From Flavobacteriales bacterium (lineage in GTDB: Bacteria; Bacteroidota; Bacteroidia; Flavobacteriales_F; PHOS-HE28), in assembly GCA_020852835.1 (NCBI GenBank), contig JADZAC010000038.1, forward strand, positions 1 to 64,000: DNA of 64,000 nt, in the 5' to 3' direction. Below the pieces are notes generated by a model that saw nothing but the letters and a program-made list of their open reading frames with translations, did not search any database and was not told the DNA's origin. Numbering within the stretch: the stretch's first letter is position 1; the number at the start of each line of letters is the position of its first letter. Below, piece after piece: positions 26,677-36,275 of this stretch. The position numbers and the translations under genes are program-made.

Positions 26677-27606
26677 CTTCTGCAGCTGCTTGCTGGTCAT
26701 GCTGCTGCCGTCGTGGCTCCAGCCCGGGGGGCCGAAGATGTACATGAACTTGTTCTTCAGGCCGGGGGCCTTCTTCACGTCCTTCCAGATCTCCTGGAAC
26801 TCGAAGATGTTGTGCGCAAGCGCATTGCCATGCTCCGGGTAATGGGTGATGCCGAACTTGGCATCCACACCCTTGATGGGCGCCTGCCAGGTGCCGTAGA
26901 GCCGGTCCCAGATGGTGAGGATGCCGCCGTGGTTGCGATCTAAGTATTCCACGTTGCTGCTGTGGTGCACCACATGCACGAACGGGGTGTTGAACAGCTT
27001 TTCATACAGCGGCAAGGAGGGTACCAACTGGCTGTGCAGGAAGAACTGGTAGAAGGAATTCACGATCAGGCAGGTGGCGATCATGATGGGTTCAAAACCC
27101 ACCAGCGGCATCCACAACCAGAAGAGGGGTTTGTAGAGGGTGACGAACCAACCGTTGCGCACGCTCACGGTGAGGTTGAACGTTTTGGCGGAATGGTGCG
27201 GCAGGTGCGCGGCCCAGAGCAGTCGGATGTTGTGGCTGAAGCGGTGGTGCCAGTAAAAGTTGTGGTCGTCCGCGATGGCGCAAATGATCCAGATGTACCA
27301 GGCGAATCCCAAGGTACTGTAGCCCAAGTACTGTTCCCGCAGGGGTTCGGCCAGTTGGAAGAGAAAGAAATAGAGGGTGATCTCGAACACTTGGGTGATC
27401 ACGCGCATTACCGTGGCCCCGGCGGCGATCGCAAAGCTGGCCCAGGTCTCCTTCAGGTTGTACAAGTGTTTGGCCTGCACGTATTCCAGGACCACCAAGG
27501 CGATCAGCACGGGATAGAGGTACTTGAGGCCGATGTCCTGGACCTGCAATACGGGCAGCTGGGATTTCATTTCCAGCCAGGCACTGATCGGGTTGAATGA
27601 CGCCAT
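26611..27606 (-). CDS. sterol desaturase / fatty-acid hydroxylase family protein
   Basis: This 331-residue membrane protein carries the eight-histidine di-iron signature: HHRFSH, AAHLPHHSAKTFN and VHVVHHSSN. Such enzymes hydroxylate or desaturate lipids at the membrane with oxygen. The ATG at 27606 follows TACATTTG (27643-27636, minus strand), which supports it over longer frames. It is convergent with the helicase gene, and their shared 3' region has been duplicated. The substrate (fatty acid, sterol-like lipid or alkylglycerol) cannot be assigned. Confidence 0.85.
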   Translation of the reverse strand: MASFNPISAWLEMKSQLPVLQVQDIGLKYLYPVLIALVVLEYVQAKHLYNLKETWASFAIAAGATVMRVITQVFEITLYFFLFQLAEPLREQYLGYSTLGFAWYIWIICAIADDHNFYWHHRFSHNIRLLWAAHLPHHSAKTFNLTVSVRNGWFVTLYKPLFWLWMPLVGFEPIMIATCLIVNSFYQFFLHSQLVPSLPLYEKLFNTPFVHVVHHSSNVEYLDRNHGGILTIWDRLYGTWQAPIKGVDAKFGITHYPEHGNALAHNIFEFQEIWKDVKKAPGLKNKFMYIFGPPGWSHDGSSMTSKQLQKELAQAKAAGMGAPKHDYVRAN

Positions 27607-27635
27607 TGCACAAGGGTATGGGGTGGAATTCCGGC

Positions 27636-27643
27636 CAAATGTA
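27636..27643 (-). promoter_or_regulatory. -7 promoter element of the hydroxylase gene
   Basis: TACATTTG on the minus strand matches TAnnTTTG exactly, 29 bases before the ATG. Confidence 0.55.
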
Positions 27644-27667
27644 TCCGGCGGCTTTATGCAAGCCACG

Positions 27668-27705
27668 GAAAAATGAAAGCCCCCGGCGTGTGTATTCCGG
27701 GGGCT
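27668..27705 (-). terminator. rho-independent terminator after the TPR gene
   Basis: On the minus strand AGCCCCCGG pairs with CCGGGGGCT around a 10-base loop and is followed by TTTCATTTTT. It ends the gyrA-TPR transcription unit. Confidence 0.8.
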
Positions 27706-27732
27706 CTCAGGAGCGATGTGCGGCAACACCGG

Positions 27733-28911
27733 TTATTCGCCGAGTTCCTTCTTGATGGCGTTGTACTTTTCCGTGTTGCCCGCCTTGGCATACAGCTTTT
27801 TCAACTGCTGCATGGACGCATTGTCATCGGGCTTCAGCTCATGTGCCTTTTCGAAGAATGGGATGGTTTGCAGGTAGATCTGGTCGGCCTTTTCCTTGCA
27901 GGCTGCGTATTTGGCATCGTCCTTGATCTGGTTGCATTTTTCGTATTCAAAGGCTGCGCGGTTGTTGTACAGCACGCCGATGTTGTAGTAGCTGTCGAAG
28001 AAGCTCGGGTCCACCTCGATGCTCTTCTTGTAGGCCTGCTCCGCCAGGTCGTACCACTTCACCATTTCCACTTCCGCCACGGTGCCTTCCTTGGGATTTG
28101 CCTTCCCGTCATACAGGCTGCCCAGCACCGAATAGAGCACCGGGTTCGCGGGGTCTTTTCCGATGGCTGCTTTCACGCTGGTCTCCGCTTCTTCCATCTT
28201 GCCGGATTCCAGCAGGAAGGCCACTTGGTCCAGCATCAGGTCCTTGTTTTCGGGGTATTTGGCCAAACCTTGTTTGGTGGTTCCGATGGCTGCATCCATG
28301 TTGCCCGAGCGCTTTTGCATGCTGGCCAGGTAGCGGAAGACTTCAGGTTTGTCGTAGCCGATCTTGATGCACTCCGCGTAGCGCTGGATCGCCATGGCCG
28401 TGTCGCCCTTTGATTCATATGCCAATGCGCTGTTGAACACGGCGTTGCTGTCCACCCTGCCCATGGCCTTGGAGATGCGTTCGCTCTGCAAGTACCCCTC
28501 GATGGCCTTGTCGTATTGTTTCTGGTTGAAGGCCTCGTTGCCGCCGTTGAGGGCGGTGATCTGCAGGTTCATCAACGCCCGGTCATTTTCCTCCTTGTAG
28601 CTGCCTTTGGGATCCAGCTCGTTGGCCTTGATGTAGCTTTCCACGGCTTTTTCCAGTGCCTTGGGGTATTTGGCCTTGAGCTCCTGGTTCTTGCCGATGG
28701 CGATCTGGGCGTAGATGGACCCGCGGTAGCGCCAAGTTTTCTCCTTGCCGGCCGTGGCCTCATTGGTGGTGGCCGGTTCAATGAACTCCGCCGCCTTGTC
28801 GTAGTCGCCGTCGTTCATATAGTTGTAGGCGCTCACTACCCGGCTGTTTTGGGCGCTGGCACCCATGCAGGCCAGCAACGCAGCCCCCAGGATAAGGTGT
28901 TTCTTGCTCAT
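27733..28911 (-). CDS. secreted tetratricopeptide-repeat protein
   Basis: This 392-residue protein has a signal peptide (MSKKHLILGAALLACMGASAQ) and a series of TPR units, for example NQKQYDKAIEGYLQSERISK, SALAYESKGDTAMAIQRYAEC, and EQAYKKSIEVDPSFFDSYYNIGVLY. It is probably periplasmic and may act as a scaffold. It begins six bases after the gyrA stop and is followed by a strong terminator, so it is probably co-transcribed with gyrA. No enzymatic motif is present. Confidence 0.82.
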   Translation of the reverse strand: MSKKHLILGAALLACMGASAQNSRVVSAYNYMNDGDYDKAAEFIEPATTNEATAGKEKTWRYRGSIYAQIAIGKNQELKAKYPKALEKAVESYIKANELDPKGSYKEENDRALMNLQITALNGGNEAFNQKQYDKAIEGYLQSERISKAMGRVDSNAVFNSALAYESKGDTAMAIQRYAECIKIGYDKPEVFRYLASMQKRSGNMDAAIGTTKQGLAKYPENKDLMLDQVAFLLESGKMEEAETSVKAAIGKDPANPVLYSVLGSLYDGKANPKEGTVAEVEMVKWYDLAEQAYKKSIEVDPSFFDSYYNIGVLYNNRAAFEYEKCNQIKDDAKYAACKEKADQIYLQTIPFFEKAHELKPDDNASMQQLKKLYAKAGNTEKYNAIKKELGE

Positions 28912-28917
28912 TGTTGA

Positions 28918-31470
28918 TCAGGCTTCGTTATCGGTATCAATTTCGGTGCCATTCCCGTCGGGCCCGTTCCGGCCTTCTTCACCGGTACCGTTCTCCTCAT
29001 CTTCCTCCTTCAAGGACCCGTCCACCTTCGCCACGGCGGCGATCTCATCGTTCTTGCCCAGTTCGATCAGGCGAACCCCCTGGGTGGCCCTGCCCAATAC
29101 GCGCATTTCGCTCAGGTCCATGCGGATGGTGAGGCCACTGCGGTTGATGATCATCAGCTGGTCATCTTCCTTCACCGCCTTGATGGCGATCAACGGGCCG
29201 GTTTTCTCGGTCACTTGGATGGTTTTTACACCCTTGCCGCCGCGGTTGGTGATCCGGTAGTCGTCCACCGGGCTGCGTTTGCCGTAGCCTTTTTCGCTCA
29301 CCACCAGCACCTGCGTGTTCTCCGTTTCGTCCGAACCCACGGTGACCATGCCCACCACTTCGTCCTTCGCGTCCGCCAACAGCATTCCCCGTACACCGCT
29401 GGCACCGCGGCCCATGGCCCGTACGCGGTCTTCCTGGAAGTGCACCGCCTTGCCGGCGCGGCTGGCGATGATCACATGGCTTTTGCCGTTGGTCAACTTG
29501 GCTTCCAGGAGCTCATCGCCTTCGCGGATGCCCACGGCAATGATGCCGTTGGCCCGTGGGCGGCTGTAGGCCTCCAGGGTGGTCTTCTTGATCACGCCCT
29601 GCTTGGTGACCAGCACCACGAAGTGGTTGTCCAAATATTCCTCAGACTTCAGGTCGGTGACGTTGATGTAGGCCAGCACCTTGTCATCGCCTTCGAGCTG
29701 GATCATGTTCTGGATGGCGCGGCCCTTGCTTTGGCGGCTGCCTTCGGGGATGTCGAACACCCGCATCCAGTAGCAACGGCCCTTGCGGGTGAAGATGAGC
29801 AGGTAATTGTGGTTGGTGGCCACGAAAAGCTGCTCCAGGAAGTCCTCATCACGGGCCGATCCCCCCCGGCGCCCCTTGCCGCCCCGGCTTTGGGTGCGGA
29901 ACTCCGCCAAGGGCGTGCGCTTGATGTAGCCCAAATGGCTGATGGTGACCACCATCGCATTGTCCGCAATGAGGTCTTCAATGCTCATGTCGCCGCTGGC
30001 GTGCACGATCTGGGTGCGGCGCTCATCGCCGTACTTGTCGCGCACCTCCAGGGTTTCCGTCTTGATGATGCCGTAGCGCAGGTCTTCGTTGGCCAGCACC
30101 GCACGCAAGTGGTCGATGAGCTTCATGAGCTCGGCATGCTCCTCGCGGATCTTGTCGCGCTCCAGCCCGGTGAGGCGTTGCAGGCGCATGTCCAATATGG
30201 CCCGGGCTTGGATCTCGCTCAAGCCGAACTGGCCCATCAGGCCGTCCCTTGCGTCGTCAGGAGTGCGGCTGGCGCGGATCAAGGCGATCACCTCGTCCAG
30301 GTGGTCCAAGGCGATCAGCAGGCCCTCCAAGATGTGCGCCCTTTCCTCGGCCTTGCGCAAGTCGAACTGCGTGCGGCGGATCACCACGTCCATGCGGTGC
30401 TCCACGAAGTGCTGGATCATGGCTTTCAGCCCCAACAGCACCGGGCGGCCTTTCACCAGGGCAATGTTGTTGACGCTGAAGCTGGTTTGCAGGGCGCTGA
30501 ATTTGTACAACTGGTTGAGCACCACGGTGCCCATGGCCTCCCGCTTCACGTCGTAGGCCAAGCGAATGCCGGTGCGGTCGCTGTAGTCGTTCACCTCGCT
30601 GATGCCCTCGATGCGGCCTTCGCTGGCCAGGTCGGCCACGCCCTTGTACAGCTGTACGGCTTTGTTGACCTGGAAGGGGATTTCGGTAACGATGATGGTT
30701 TCCCGGCCGCTCTTGGGGTCTTCTTCGATATGGCTCTTGCCGCGCAGCACCACCCGCCCGCGGCCTGTCTCATAGGCATCGCGGATGCCGTCGGTGCCGT
30801 AGATCACGCCGCCCGTGGGGAAATCGGGGCCCTTGATGTGCTCCATCAGGCCCGCCGTGTCGATGTCCTTATTGTCGATATAGGCCACAATGCCGTTGCA
30901 GACCTCGGTGAGGTTGTGCGGAGGCATGTTGGTGGCCATGCCCACGGCAATGCCTGCGGCGCCGTTCACCAGCAGGTTCGGGATGCGGGTGGGCATCACG
31001 GTGGGCTCTTCCAACGTATCATCGAAGTTGGGCCGCATGTCCACCGTTTCCTTGTCCAGGTCGGCCATTACCTCTTCGGCCAGCCTGCGCATGCGCACCT
31101 CGGTGTAGCGCATGGCCGCCGGGCTGTCACCGTCGATGCTGCCAAAATTGCCTTGACCGTCCACCAACGGGTAGCGCATGCTCCACTCCTGGGCCATGCG
31201 CACCATGGCATCGTACACGCTCTGGTCACCGTGGGGGTGGAATTTGCCCAGCACCTCCCCTACCACCCTGGCGCTTTTCTTGTACGGCCGGGTACTGCTC
31301 ATGCCCAGCCCTTCCATGCCGAAGAGCACGCGCCGATGCACGGGTTTCAGGCCGTCGCGCACATCGGGCAGGGCCCGGCTCACGATCACCGACATCGAAT
31401 AATCGATGTAGGCGGTCTTCATCTCGTTCTCGATGTTGATCGGGATGATCTTTTCTCCTCCTTCTGCCAT
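28918..31470 (-). CDS. gyrA: DNA gyrase subunit A
   Basis: This 850-residue protein is a full-length type IIA topoisomerase A subunit. The catalytic tyrosine is Tyr122 in [10 protein letters not shown]. The breakage-reunion domain and six-bladed C-terminal domain are complete ([13 protein letters not shown] and later [13 protein letters not shown] repeats), and an acidic tail closes the protein. It introduces negative supercoils with GyrB, which is not in the window. The quinolone-determining region reads [17 protein letters not shown], so the position equivalent to E. coli Ser83 is Gln while Asp87 is kept. A TACTTTCG box lies upstream at 31533-31526. Confidence 0.97.
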   Translation of the reverse strand: MAEGGEKIIPINIENEMKTAYIDYSMSVIVSRALPDVRDGLKPVHRRVLFGMEGLGMSSTRPYKKSARVVGEVLGKFHPHGDQSVYDAMVRMAQEWSMRYPLVDGQGNFGSIDGDSPAAMRYTEVRMRRLAEEVMADLDKETVDMRPNFDDTLEEPTVMPTRIPNLLVNGAAGIAVGMATNMPPHNLTEVCNGIVAYIDNKDIDTAGLMEHIKGPDFPTGGVIYGTDGIRDAYETGRGRVVLRGKSHIEEDPKSGRETIIVTEIPFQVNKAVQLYKGVADLASEGRIEGISEVNDYSDRTGIRLAYDVKREAMGTVVLNQLYKFSALQTSFSVNNIALVKGRPVLLGLKAMIQHFVEHRMDVVIRRTQFDLRKAEERAHILEGLLIALDHLDEVIALIRASRTPDDARDGLMGQFGLSEIQARAILDMRLQRLTGLERDKIREEHAELMKLIDHLRAVLANEDLRYGIIKTETLEVRDKYGDERRTQIVHASGDMSIEDLIADNAMVVTISHLGYIKRTPLAEFRTQSRGGKGRRGGSARDEDFLEQLFVATNHNYLLIFTRKGRCYWMRVFDIPEGSRQSKGRAIQNMIQLEGDDKVLAYINVTDLKSEEYLDNHFVVLVTKQGVIKKTTLEAYSRPRANGIIAVGIREGDELLEAKLTNGKSHVIIASRAGKAVHFQEDRVRAMGRGASGVRGMLLADAKDEVVGMVTVGSDETENTQVLVVSEKGYGKRSPVDDYRITNRGGKGVKTIQVTEKTGPLIAIKAVKEDDQLMIINRSGLTIRMDLSEMRVLGRATQGVRLIELGKNDEIAAVAKVDGSLKEEDEENGTGEEGRNGPDGNGTEIDTDNEA

Positions 31471-31525
31471 TCTGTTCTGTTCAGGATTCTCGCACGGGAT
31501 CTGCTATGCCCCGGGAAAGCGGCCC

Positions 31526-31533
31526 CGAAAGTA
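31526..31533 (-). promoter_or_regulatory. -7 promoter element of gyrA
   Basis: TACTTTCG on the minus strand, a common variant of TAnnTTTG, lies about 56 bases before the ATG. Confidence 0.45.
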
Positions 31534-31638
31534 CCCTGAAAGGTGGTTGCGGGACTGGGGATTTTTACACAACCCCACAGCCGTATGTGAATAAAACCGA
31601 ACAAAGTTGGAAGCCTTGCAGTTGAACGCATCGATAGC

Positions 31639-31667
31639 TTGGCCCCGGATCGAAGCACGTAACTTGC
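31639..31667 (+). promoter_or_regulatory. promoter of clpC
   Basis: TTG (31639-31641) and TAACTTGC (31660-31667) are spaced 18 bases apart, close to the TTG/TAnnTTTG spacing of Bacteroidota promoters. The gene starts 63 bases downstream. Confidence 0.45.
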
Positions 31668-31730
31668 ACCGGGTCTTCACAGGCCCGGCCAGTTTGCCAA
31701 AACCGGCGCCAACGCTTGAATACACAGATC

Positions 31731-34331
31731 ATGGACGCTAAATTCTCACCCCGGGTCAGGGAAGTCATCGGCTTCAGCCGCGAAGAGGCCCTGCGCCTGG
31801 GGCATGACCATATCGGCATCGAGCATATCCTGCTGGGCCTGATCCGCGAAGGCGAAGGCAACGCGGTGAAGATCCTCCATCACCTGGGGGTAAACCTGGA
31901 AGACCTCCGCAAATTGGTGGAGGCCGGCATGGAACCCGCCAGCACCATCCGCCCGCCCGACAAGGACAAGATCATGCTCGTGAAGCAGGCCGAAAAGATG
32001 CTGAAGATCACCTTCCTCGAGGCCAAGCTTTTCAAAAGCCCCCACATCGACACCGAGCACCTGCTGCTGAGCATGTTGAAGGACCAGGATAACTTGGCCA
32101 CCCGGGCGCTCCATAAGTTCAAAGTAGACTATGAGCAGGTGAAGCATGAGGTGGAAACCATCCTCGCGGGAGATACCCCGCCCAGCATGGGCACCCGGCC
32201 CGCACCCAAAGCACAGGGGCCGCAGAGCACCGATGATGACGATGACGACAGCGGCAGTGCCAGCTATGGCCAGGGCGCCAAAAAATCCGGCGACAGCAAA
32301 AGCAAAACACCCGTGTTGGACAACTTCGGCCGGGACCTCACCAAAATGGCCGAGGATGGCAAGCTGGACCCCATCGTGGGCCGTGAAAAAGAGATCGAGC
32401 GCGTAAGCCAGGTGCTGAGCCGCCGCAAGAAGAACAACCCTGTGCTGATCGGCGAACCCGGCGTGGGCAAAAGCGCCATTGCCGAAGGCTTGGCCTTGCG
32501 CATCATCCAGCGCAAAGTGAGCCGGGTGCTTTTTGGCAAGCGCATCGTGGCCTTGGACATCGCCAGCCTGGTGGCCGGCACCAAATACCGCGGCCAGTTC
32601 GAGGAGCGTATGAAGGCCGTGATGCACGAGCTGGAGAACAGCCCCGACGTGATCCTGTTCATCGACGAGATCCACACCATCGTGGGTGCCGGCGGCGCTT
32701 CGGGATCGCTGGACGCCAGCAACATGTTCAAACCGGCCTTGGCCCGGGGCGAGATCCAATGCATCGGCGCCACCACCCTGGACGAATACCGCCAGTACAT
32801 TGAAAAGGACGGGGCCTTGGAGCGCCGCTTCCAGAAAGTGATCGTGGAGCCCACCAGTGTGGAGGAAACCATCCAGATCCTCAACAACATCAAGGAAAAG
32901 TACGAGGAGCACCACAATGTGGACTTCACCGATGAGGCGGTCGAAGCCTGCGTGAAACTGACCGCCCGCTACATCACCGACCGGCACCTGCCCGACAAGG
33001 CCATTGATGCGCTGGACGAAGCCGGCAGCCGCGTGCACATCAGCAACATCGTGGTACCCCAATCCATCCTCGACGTGGAGAAGAAGATCGAGGAGGTGAA
33101 AGAGGAGAAAAACAAGGTGGTGCGCAGCCAGCGCTACGAGGAGGCAGCCAAGCTCCGCGACCGCGAACGCACCCTGCTGGAAGAGCTGGAGGCGGCCAAG
33201 AAGAAGTGGGAAGAAGAAAGCCGCACGCACCGCACGGTGGTCACCGAGGACAATGTGGCCGAGGTGGTGGCCATGATGAGCGGCATCCCCGTGCAGCGCA
33301 TTGCCGAGAAGGAAAGCGGCAAGCTGCGCCGCATGAAGGAAGAAATGGAGGGCAAAGTGATCGGCCAGGAAGAGGCCGTGACCAAGGTGGTAAAGGCCAT
33401 CCGCCGCAACCGCGCCGGCCTAAAGGCCCCCGACCGCCCCATTGGCAGCTTCATCTTCCTGGGGCCCACCGGTGTGGGTAAAACCCAACTGGCCAAGGAA
33501 CTCGCCCGATACATGTTCGACACGGAAGATGCCCTGATCCGCATCGACATGAGCGAATACATGGAGAAGTTCTCCGTAAGCCGCCTGATCGGCGCCCCTC
33601 CGGGCTATGTCGGCTATGAAGAAGGCGGACAGCTCACCGAGAAGGTCCGTCGCAGACCGTATGCCATTGTGCTGCTCGACGAGATCGAGAAGGCGCACCC
33701 CGATGTGTTCAACCTGCTGCTGCAAGCGCTGGACGACGGGCAAATGACCGATAGCCTGGGCCGGAAGATCGACTTCCGCAACAGCATCATCATCATGACC
33801 TCCAACATCGGCGCCCGCGACCTGCAGGAGTACGGCAGCGGAGTGGGCTTCGGCACCAAGGCCAAGACCGAAGGCACCGCCGATGCCAACCGGGGCATCG
33901 TGGAGAAAGCCCTCAAAAAGGCCTTCGCTCCCGAGTTCCTCAACCGCATCGATGACATCATCATGTTCAATACGCTCAAGCGCGAGGACATCCACAAGAT
34001 CATCGACATTGAACTGAACTACGTGTACAAGCGGATCAACGAACTGGGTTACGAGATCAAGCTTACCGACGAGGCCAAGGATTTCCTGGGTGAAAAGGGC
34101 TACGACGAGAAGTTCGGCGCACGACCGCTCAAGCGGGCCATCCAGAAGTACATCGAAGATCCCATGGCCGAGGAGATCATCAACCAGAACGTGGAGGAAG
34201 GTGACAAGATCACCATCGGCCTCAACAAGGAAAAAACCGATGTGACCATCAAGGTGACCAAGGCCAAGAAGAAACTGGCCAAGGGCGGCGAAGATGGTTC
34301 CGAAGATGGTGGAACGGACGTAGGAGCCTGA
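31731..34331 (+). CDS. clpC: ATP-dependent Clp protease ATP-binding subunit ClpC
   Basis: This 866-residue AAA+ unfoldase has two Clp N repeats (FSPRVREVIGFSREEALRLG), a first ATPase domain with GEPGVGKSAIAEGLALR and VILFIDEIHTIVGAGG, a UVR-type middle motif (YEEAAKLRDRERTLLEELE), and a second ATPase domain with GPTGVGKTQLAKELAR. It hands unfolded substrates to ClpP and takes part in stress response. The presence of the N domain and UVR motif separates it from ClpB and ClpA. ClpP is not in the window. Confidence 0.96.
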   Translation: MDAKFSPRVREVIGFSREEALRLGHDHIGIEHILLGLIREGEGNAVKILHHLGVNLEDLRKLVEAGMEPASTIRPPDKDKIMLVKQAEKMLKITFLEAKLFKSPHIDTEHLLLSMLKDQDNLATRALHKFKVDYEQVKHEVETILAGDTPPSMGTRPAPKAQGPQSTDDDDDDSGSASYGQGAKKSGDSKSKTPVLDNFGRDLTKMAEDGKLDPIVGREKEIERVSQVLSRRKKNNPVLIGEPGVGKSAIAEGLALRIIQRKVSRVLFGKRIVALDIASLVAGTKYRGQFEERMKAVMHELENSPDVILFIDEIHTIVGAGGASGSLDASNMFKPALARGEIQCIGATTLDEYRQYIEKDGALERRFQKVIVEPTSVEETIQILNNIKEKYEEHHNVDFTDEAVEACVKLTARYITDRHLPDKAIDALDEAGSRVHISNIVVPQSILDVEKKIEEVKEEKNKVVRSQRYEEAAKLRDRERTLLEELEAAKKKWEEESRTHRTVVTEDNVAEVVAMMSGIPVQRIAEKESGKLRRMKEEMEGKVIGQEEAVTKVVKAIRRNRAGLKAPDRPIGSFIFLGPTGVGKTQLAKELARYMFDTEDALIRIDMSEYMEKFSVSRLIGAPPGYVGYEEGGQLTEKVRRRPYAIVLLDEIEKAHPDVFNLLLQALDDGQMTDSLGRKIDFRNSIIIMTSNIGARDLQEYGSGVGFGTKAKTEGTADANRGIVEKALKKAFAPEFLNRIDDIIMFNTLKREDIHKIIDIELNYVYKRINELGYEIKLTDEAKDFLGEKGYDEKFGARPLKRAIQKYIEDPMAEEIINQNVEEGDKITIGLNKEKTDVTIKVTKAKKKLAKGGEDGSEDGGTDVGA

Positions 34332-34358
34332 CCACCGTGCTCCACAGCTTTTGTTCAC

Positions 34359-34382
34359 GCGGCCCCGCATCCCCGGGGCCGC
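34359..34382 (+). terminator. GC-rich hairpin after clpC
   Basis: GCGGCCCC (34359-34366) pairs with GGGGCCGC (34375-34382). There is no T-run after it, but it stands alone between convergent genes, so it may block transcription from both sides. Confidence 0.5.
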
Positions 34383-34407
34383 GCGGCGTTCCGCACCTGC
34401 GGATGCC

Positions 34408-35052
34408 TCACCAAACCCCTTCCTGCGTACTTCTGAAACCCGTGCTGAAGAGCAGGCCCACCGTGAAGAACCGGTAGCGTGCGCCCATATCCGTGCGCCC
34501 CGGGAATTGCTCCAGACCTATCACCCGGGGCCCGAACTCCGCGGCATCCTCCTGGTAGCCCACAGTAAGCCCGAACGAGAGGTTTTCCGAGGTATGGACA
34601 AAATAGGCGGCGTTCACCGCCCAGTGCGTGCTTGCCTGCCGTTCATTTTCCGTGCACGTGCGGCAATTCCAGTTCCACGTGCCTTGGCCCAGTTTGGCGT
34701 TCACTTCGTAAAAAGTACGCGGCCCCGTGTAGTGCGCCCACCACAGTTTGCCATGGAAGAGCACCCTGTTCAAGGTGCCTTCGGTAAGCAGCGGGGCCAG
34801 CGCATTGCCGTTGAGCTCATACCAGGTGGCATTTCCGCCCACCCCCACGCCCAGCCCCTTGTACACGGGCAGGTTGAAGGTGCCGTCCACTTGCCCCATG
34901 GTCGAGGTCAGGTTGTTGAAAACGGTGTTGTCCAGTGCCAAAGGCAACACGAAGGCGCCCTGCACGGTGGGCATGAAAGCGGGCACCGATTGGCACGGGG
35001 CAGCCAATGTTACCAGGCAGCACCACGCACCGATGGCATGTCTCATCCTCAT
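34408..35052 (-). CDS. putative outer-membrane or secreted protein, unknown
   Basis: This 214-residue protein has a signal peptide (MRMRHAIGAWCCLVTLAAPCQS) and alternating strands with aromatic ends (LWWAHYTGPRTFYEVNAKLG, LSFGLTVGYQ, RYRFFTVGLLFSTGF), suggesting a small beta-barrel. Two cysteines (CRTC) lie mid-protein. The ATG at 35052 overlaps the stop of the upstream gene by four bases (ATGA). It is the last of three coupled genes that begin with DUF493. No family is recognised. Confidence 0.6.
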   Translation of the reverse strand: MRMRHAIGAWCCLVTLAAPCQSVPAFMPTVQGAFVLPLALDNTVFNNLTSTMGQVDGTFNLPVYKGLGVGVGGNATWYELNGNALAPLLTEGTLNRVLFHGKLWWAHYTGPRTFYEVNAKLGQGTWNWNCRTCTENERQASTHWAVNAAYFVHTSENLSFGLTVGYQEDAAEFGPRVIGLEQFPGRTDMGARYRFFTVGLLFSTGFRSTQEGVW

Positions 35053-35438
35053 GCCGGCCGTACCATGAACCGCCGCTCGGTGCGCTGCGTGCCCGTGGCA
35101 AACTCGAATACATAGGAACCGTTCAAGCCCGGCAGCAGCCCAAGTTCCAGCACGTGGTCGCCTTGTTCCAGCTGAACGGCGGGCCAGGCATGCAGGCGCT
35201 CGTGTTCGGCGCTGAGCAGTACCGGGTACATTTCCACCGGTGCCGGAACCGCCACCGCAATACGCAACAGGGTTGGATGATAGACCACTTCCAGCGACAA
35301 CAATTCCAGATGCCTGGGCACCGGCATGTGGTTCTGCCGCCATTGTTTTTTGATGCGCCGGAACAGGATCACCACCACCAGCAAGCTCAAGGTGATCAAC
35401 AACGCGGTTCGGAAGGTTTCCAACATCGGCCAGGTCAC
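35049..35438 (-). CDS. single-pass membrane protein, unknown
   Basis: This 129-residue protein has one N-terminal membrane helix (TALLITLSLLVVVILF), a basic linker, and a small C-terminal domain with Ig-like alternation (LLSLEVVYHPTLLRIAVAVPAP, VLELGLLPGLNGSYVFEFATG). It opens with GTG in a GTGA overlap with DUF493. No family is recognised. The string DUF493, this gene and a barrel protein may work together at the envelope. Confidence 0.55.
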   Translation of the reverse strand: MTWPMLETFRTALLITLSLLVVVILFRRIKKQWRQNHMPVPRHLELLSLEVVYHPTLLRIAVAVPAPVEMYPVLLSAEHERLHAWPAVQLEQGDHVLELGLLPGLNGSYVFEFATGTQRTERRFMVRPA

Positions 35439-35710
35439 AGGACGATCACGCCCGAAACGTTGGAGGTTTGATCATAGCGGCGCACCACCTCCTCGGCGCT
35501 CAGCATCACTTCGCGCACCGTCAGGCTCAGGTATTTGCCTCCGGTGCTGTACTTGCGCAGCACTTCAGCCTCCGCCGGGAAATGGGCGAGGAGTGCATCG
35601 ATCTTCTCCTGTTCGGGCTCCAAAATGAATTTGAACATGTACACCGCAGGCCACTTGTGCACCTGGTCCAGCGCTTTGCGCATCCGGTCGCGCGCCTCAT
35701 CATGTTCCAT
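35435..35710 (-). CDS. DUF493 family protein
   Basis: This 91-residue protein matches the DUF493/YbeD family: WPAVYMFKFILEPEQEKID, followed by a ferredoxin-like fold and VREVMLSAEEVVRRYDQTSNVSGVIVL. YbeD-type proteins resemble the regulatory domain of allosteric enzymes, but their role is not settled. It is first in an overlapping three-gene string. An ATG start gives the family length. Confidence 0.85.
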   Translation of the reverse strand: MEHDEARDRMRKALDQVHKWPAVYMFKFILEPEQEKIDALLAHFPAEAEVLRKYSTGGKYLSLTVREVMLSAEEVVRRYDQTSNVSGVIVL

Positions 35711-36275
35711 ACGGCAAAGGTACGGGCAGCCCCGTGCTGCCGCGATGGTGCATCAGGGCAAACGCATCGAATAATTCTTCCTCATGGGCCATTGCGGGTC
35801 CATGGATCGTTTTGTTGATCCTTGGATCCGTCTTTGCAAATTGCGCTGGATGGCAAGGCCAATGACCTGCCTGGTGGGGCTGCTCCGCGGGCATCACTTC
35901 AAATGACCAAAGGCCCGCAACATACAAGTCCATGGCGGTGCCATGGGCTTGTAGCACGGGTTCGGGCGGGGCTGAAGGCCGCGTACATAGGCCAAGTAGA
36001 CCGCTGCAACGAAGAAAAGGCCCATGATGTCTCGGGCCTGCAGCCTTCTGCCCCATTCACGCACATTCCAGCACGGCATCGGGCATGGTACAGAGCGGGA
36101 TCGGCCCGGAACCAGGCCACTAAGGCACGCTCATTCAGTTCCAGGCCAAGACATAATTGAGCAAACCTGAATTGTGGCAAGCCCGAAGCCTGGGTGCGTT
36201 TGCCCTGGAAGGTGCCTGCACTGCGTGATCGAACTTTGTGCCATCTTGCGTGTACGGTACGCCAGCCCCCTGTCC
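35711..36275. other. gene-less stretch with a 13-bp hairpin
   Basis: No convincing gene is seen. An inverted repeat at 35924-35952 pairs ACAAGTCCATGGC with GCCATGGGCTTGT (one mismatch or G-U) around a 3-base loop. The right end holds the promoter region of the next gene, including GAACTTTG at 36231-36238. Confidence 0.45.

Noticed and set aside
29215-31539. 774-codon open frame on the plus strand opposite gyrA
   Set aside because: It is a shadow of gyrA caused by high-GC third positions. Its composition (very rich in His, Ala, Val and Gln) has no family likeness.
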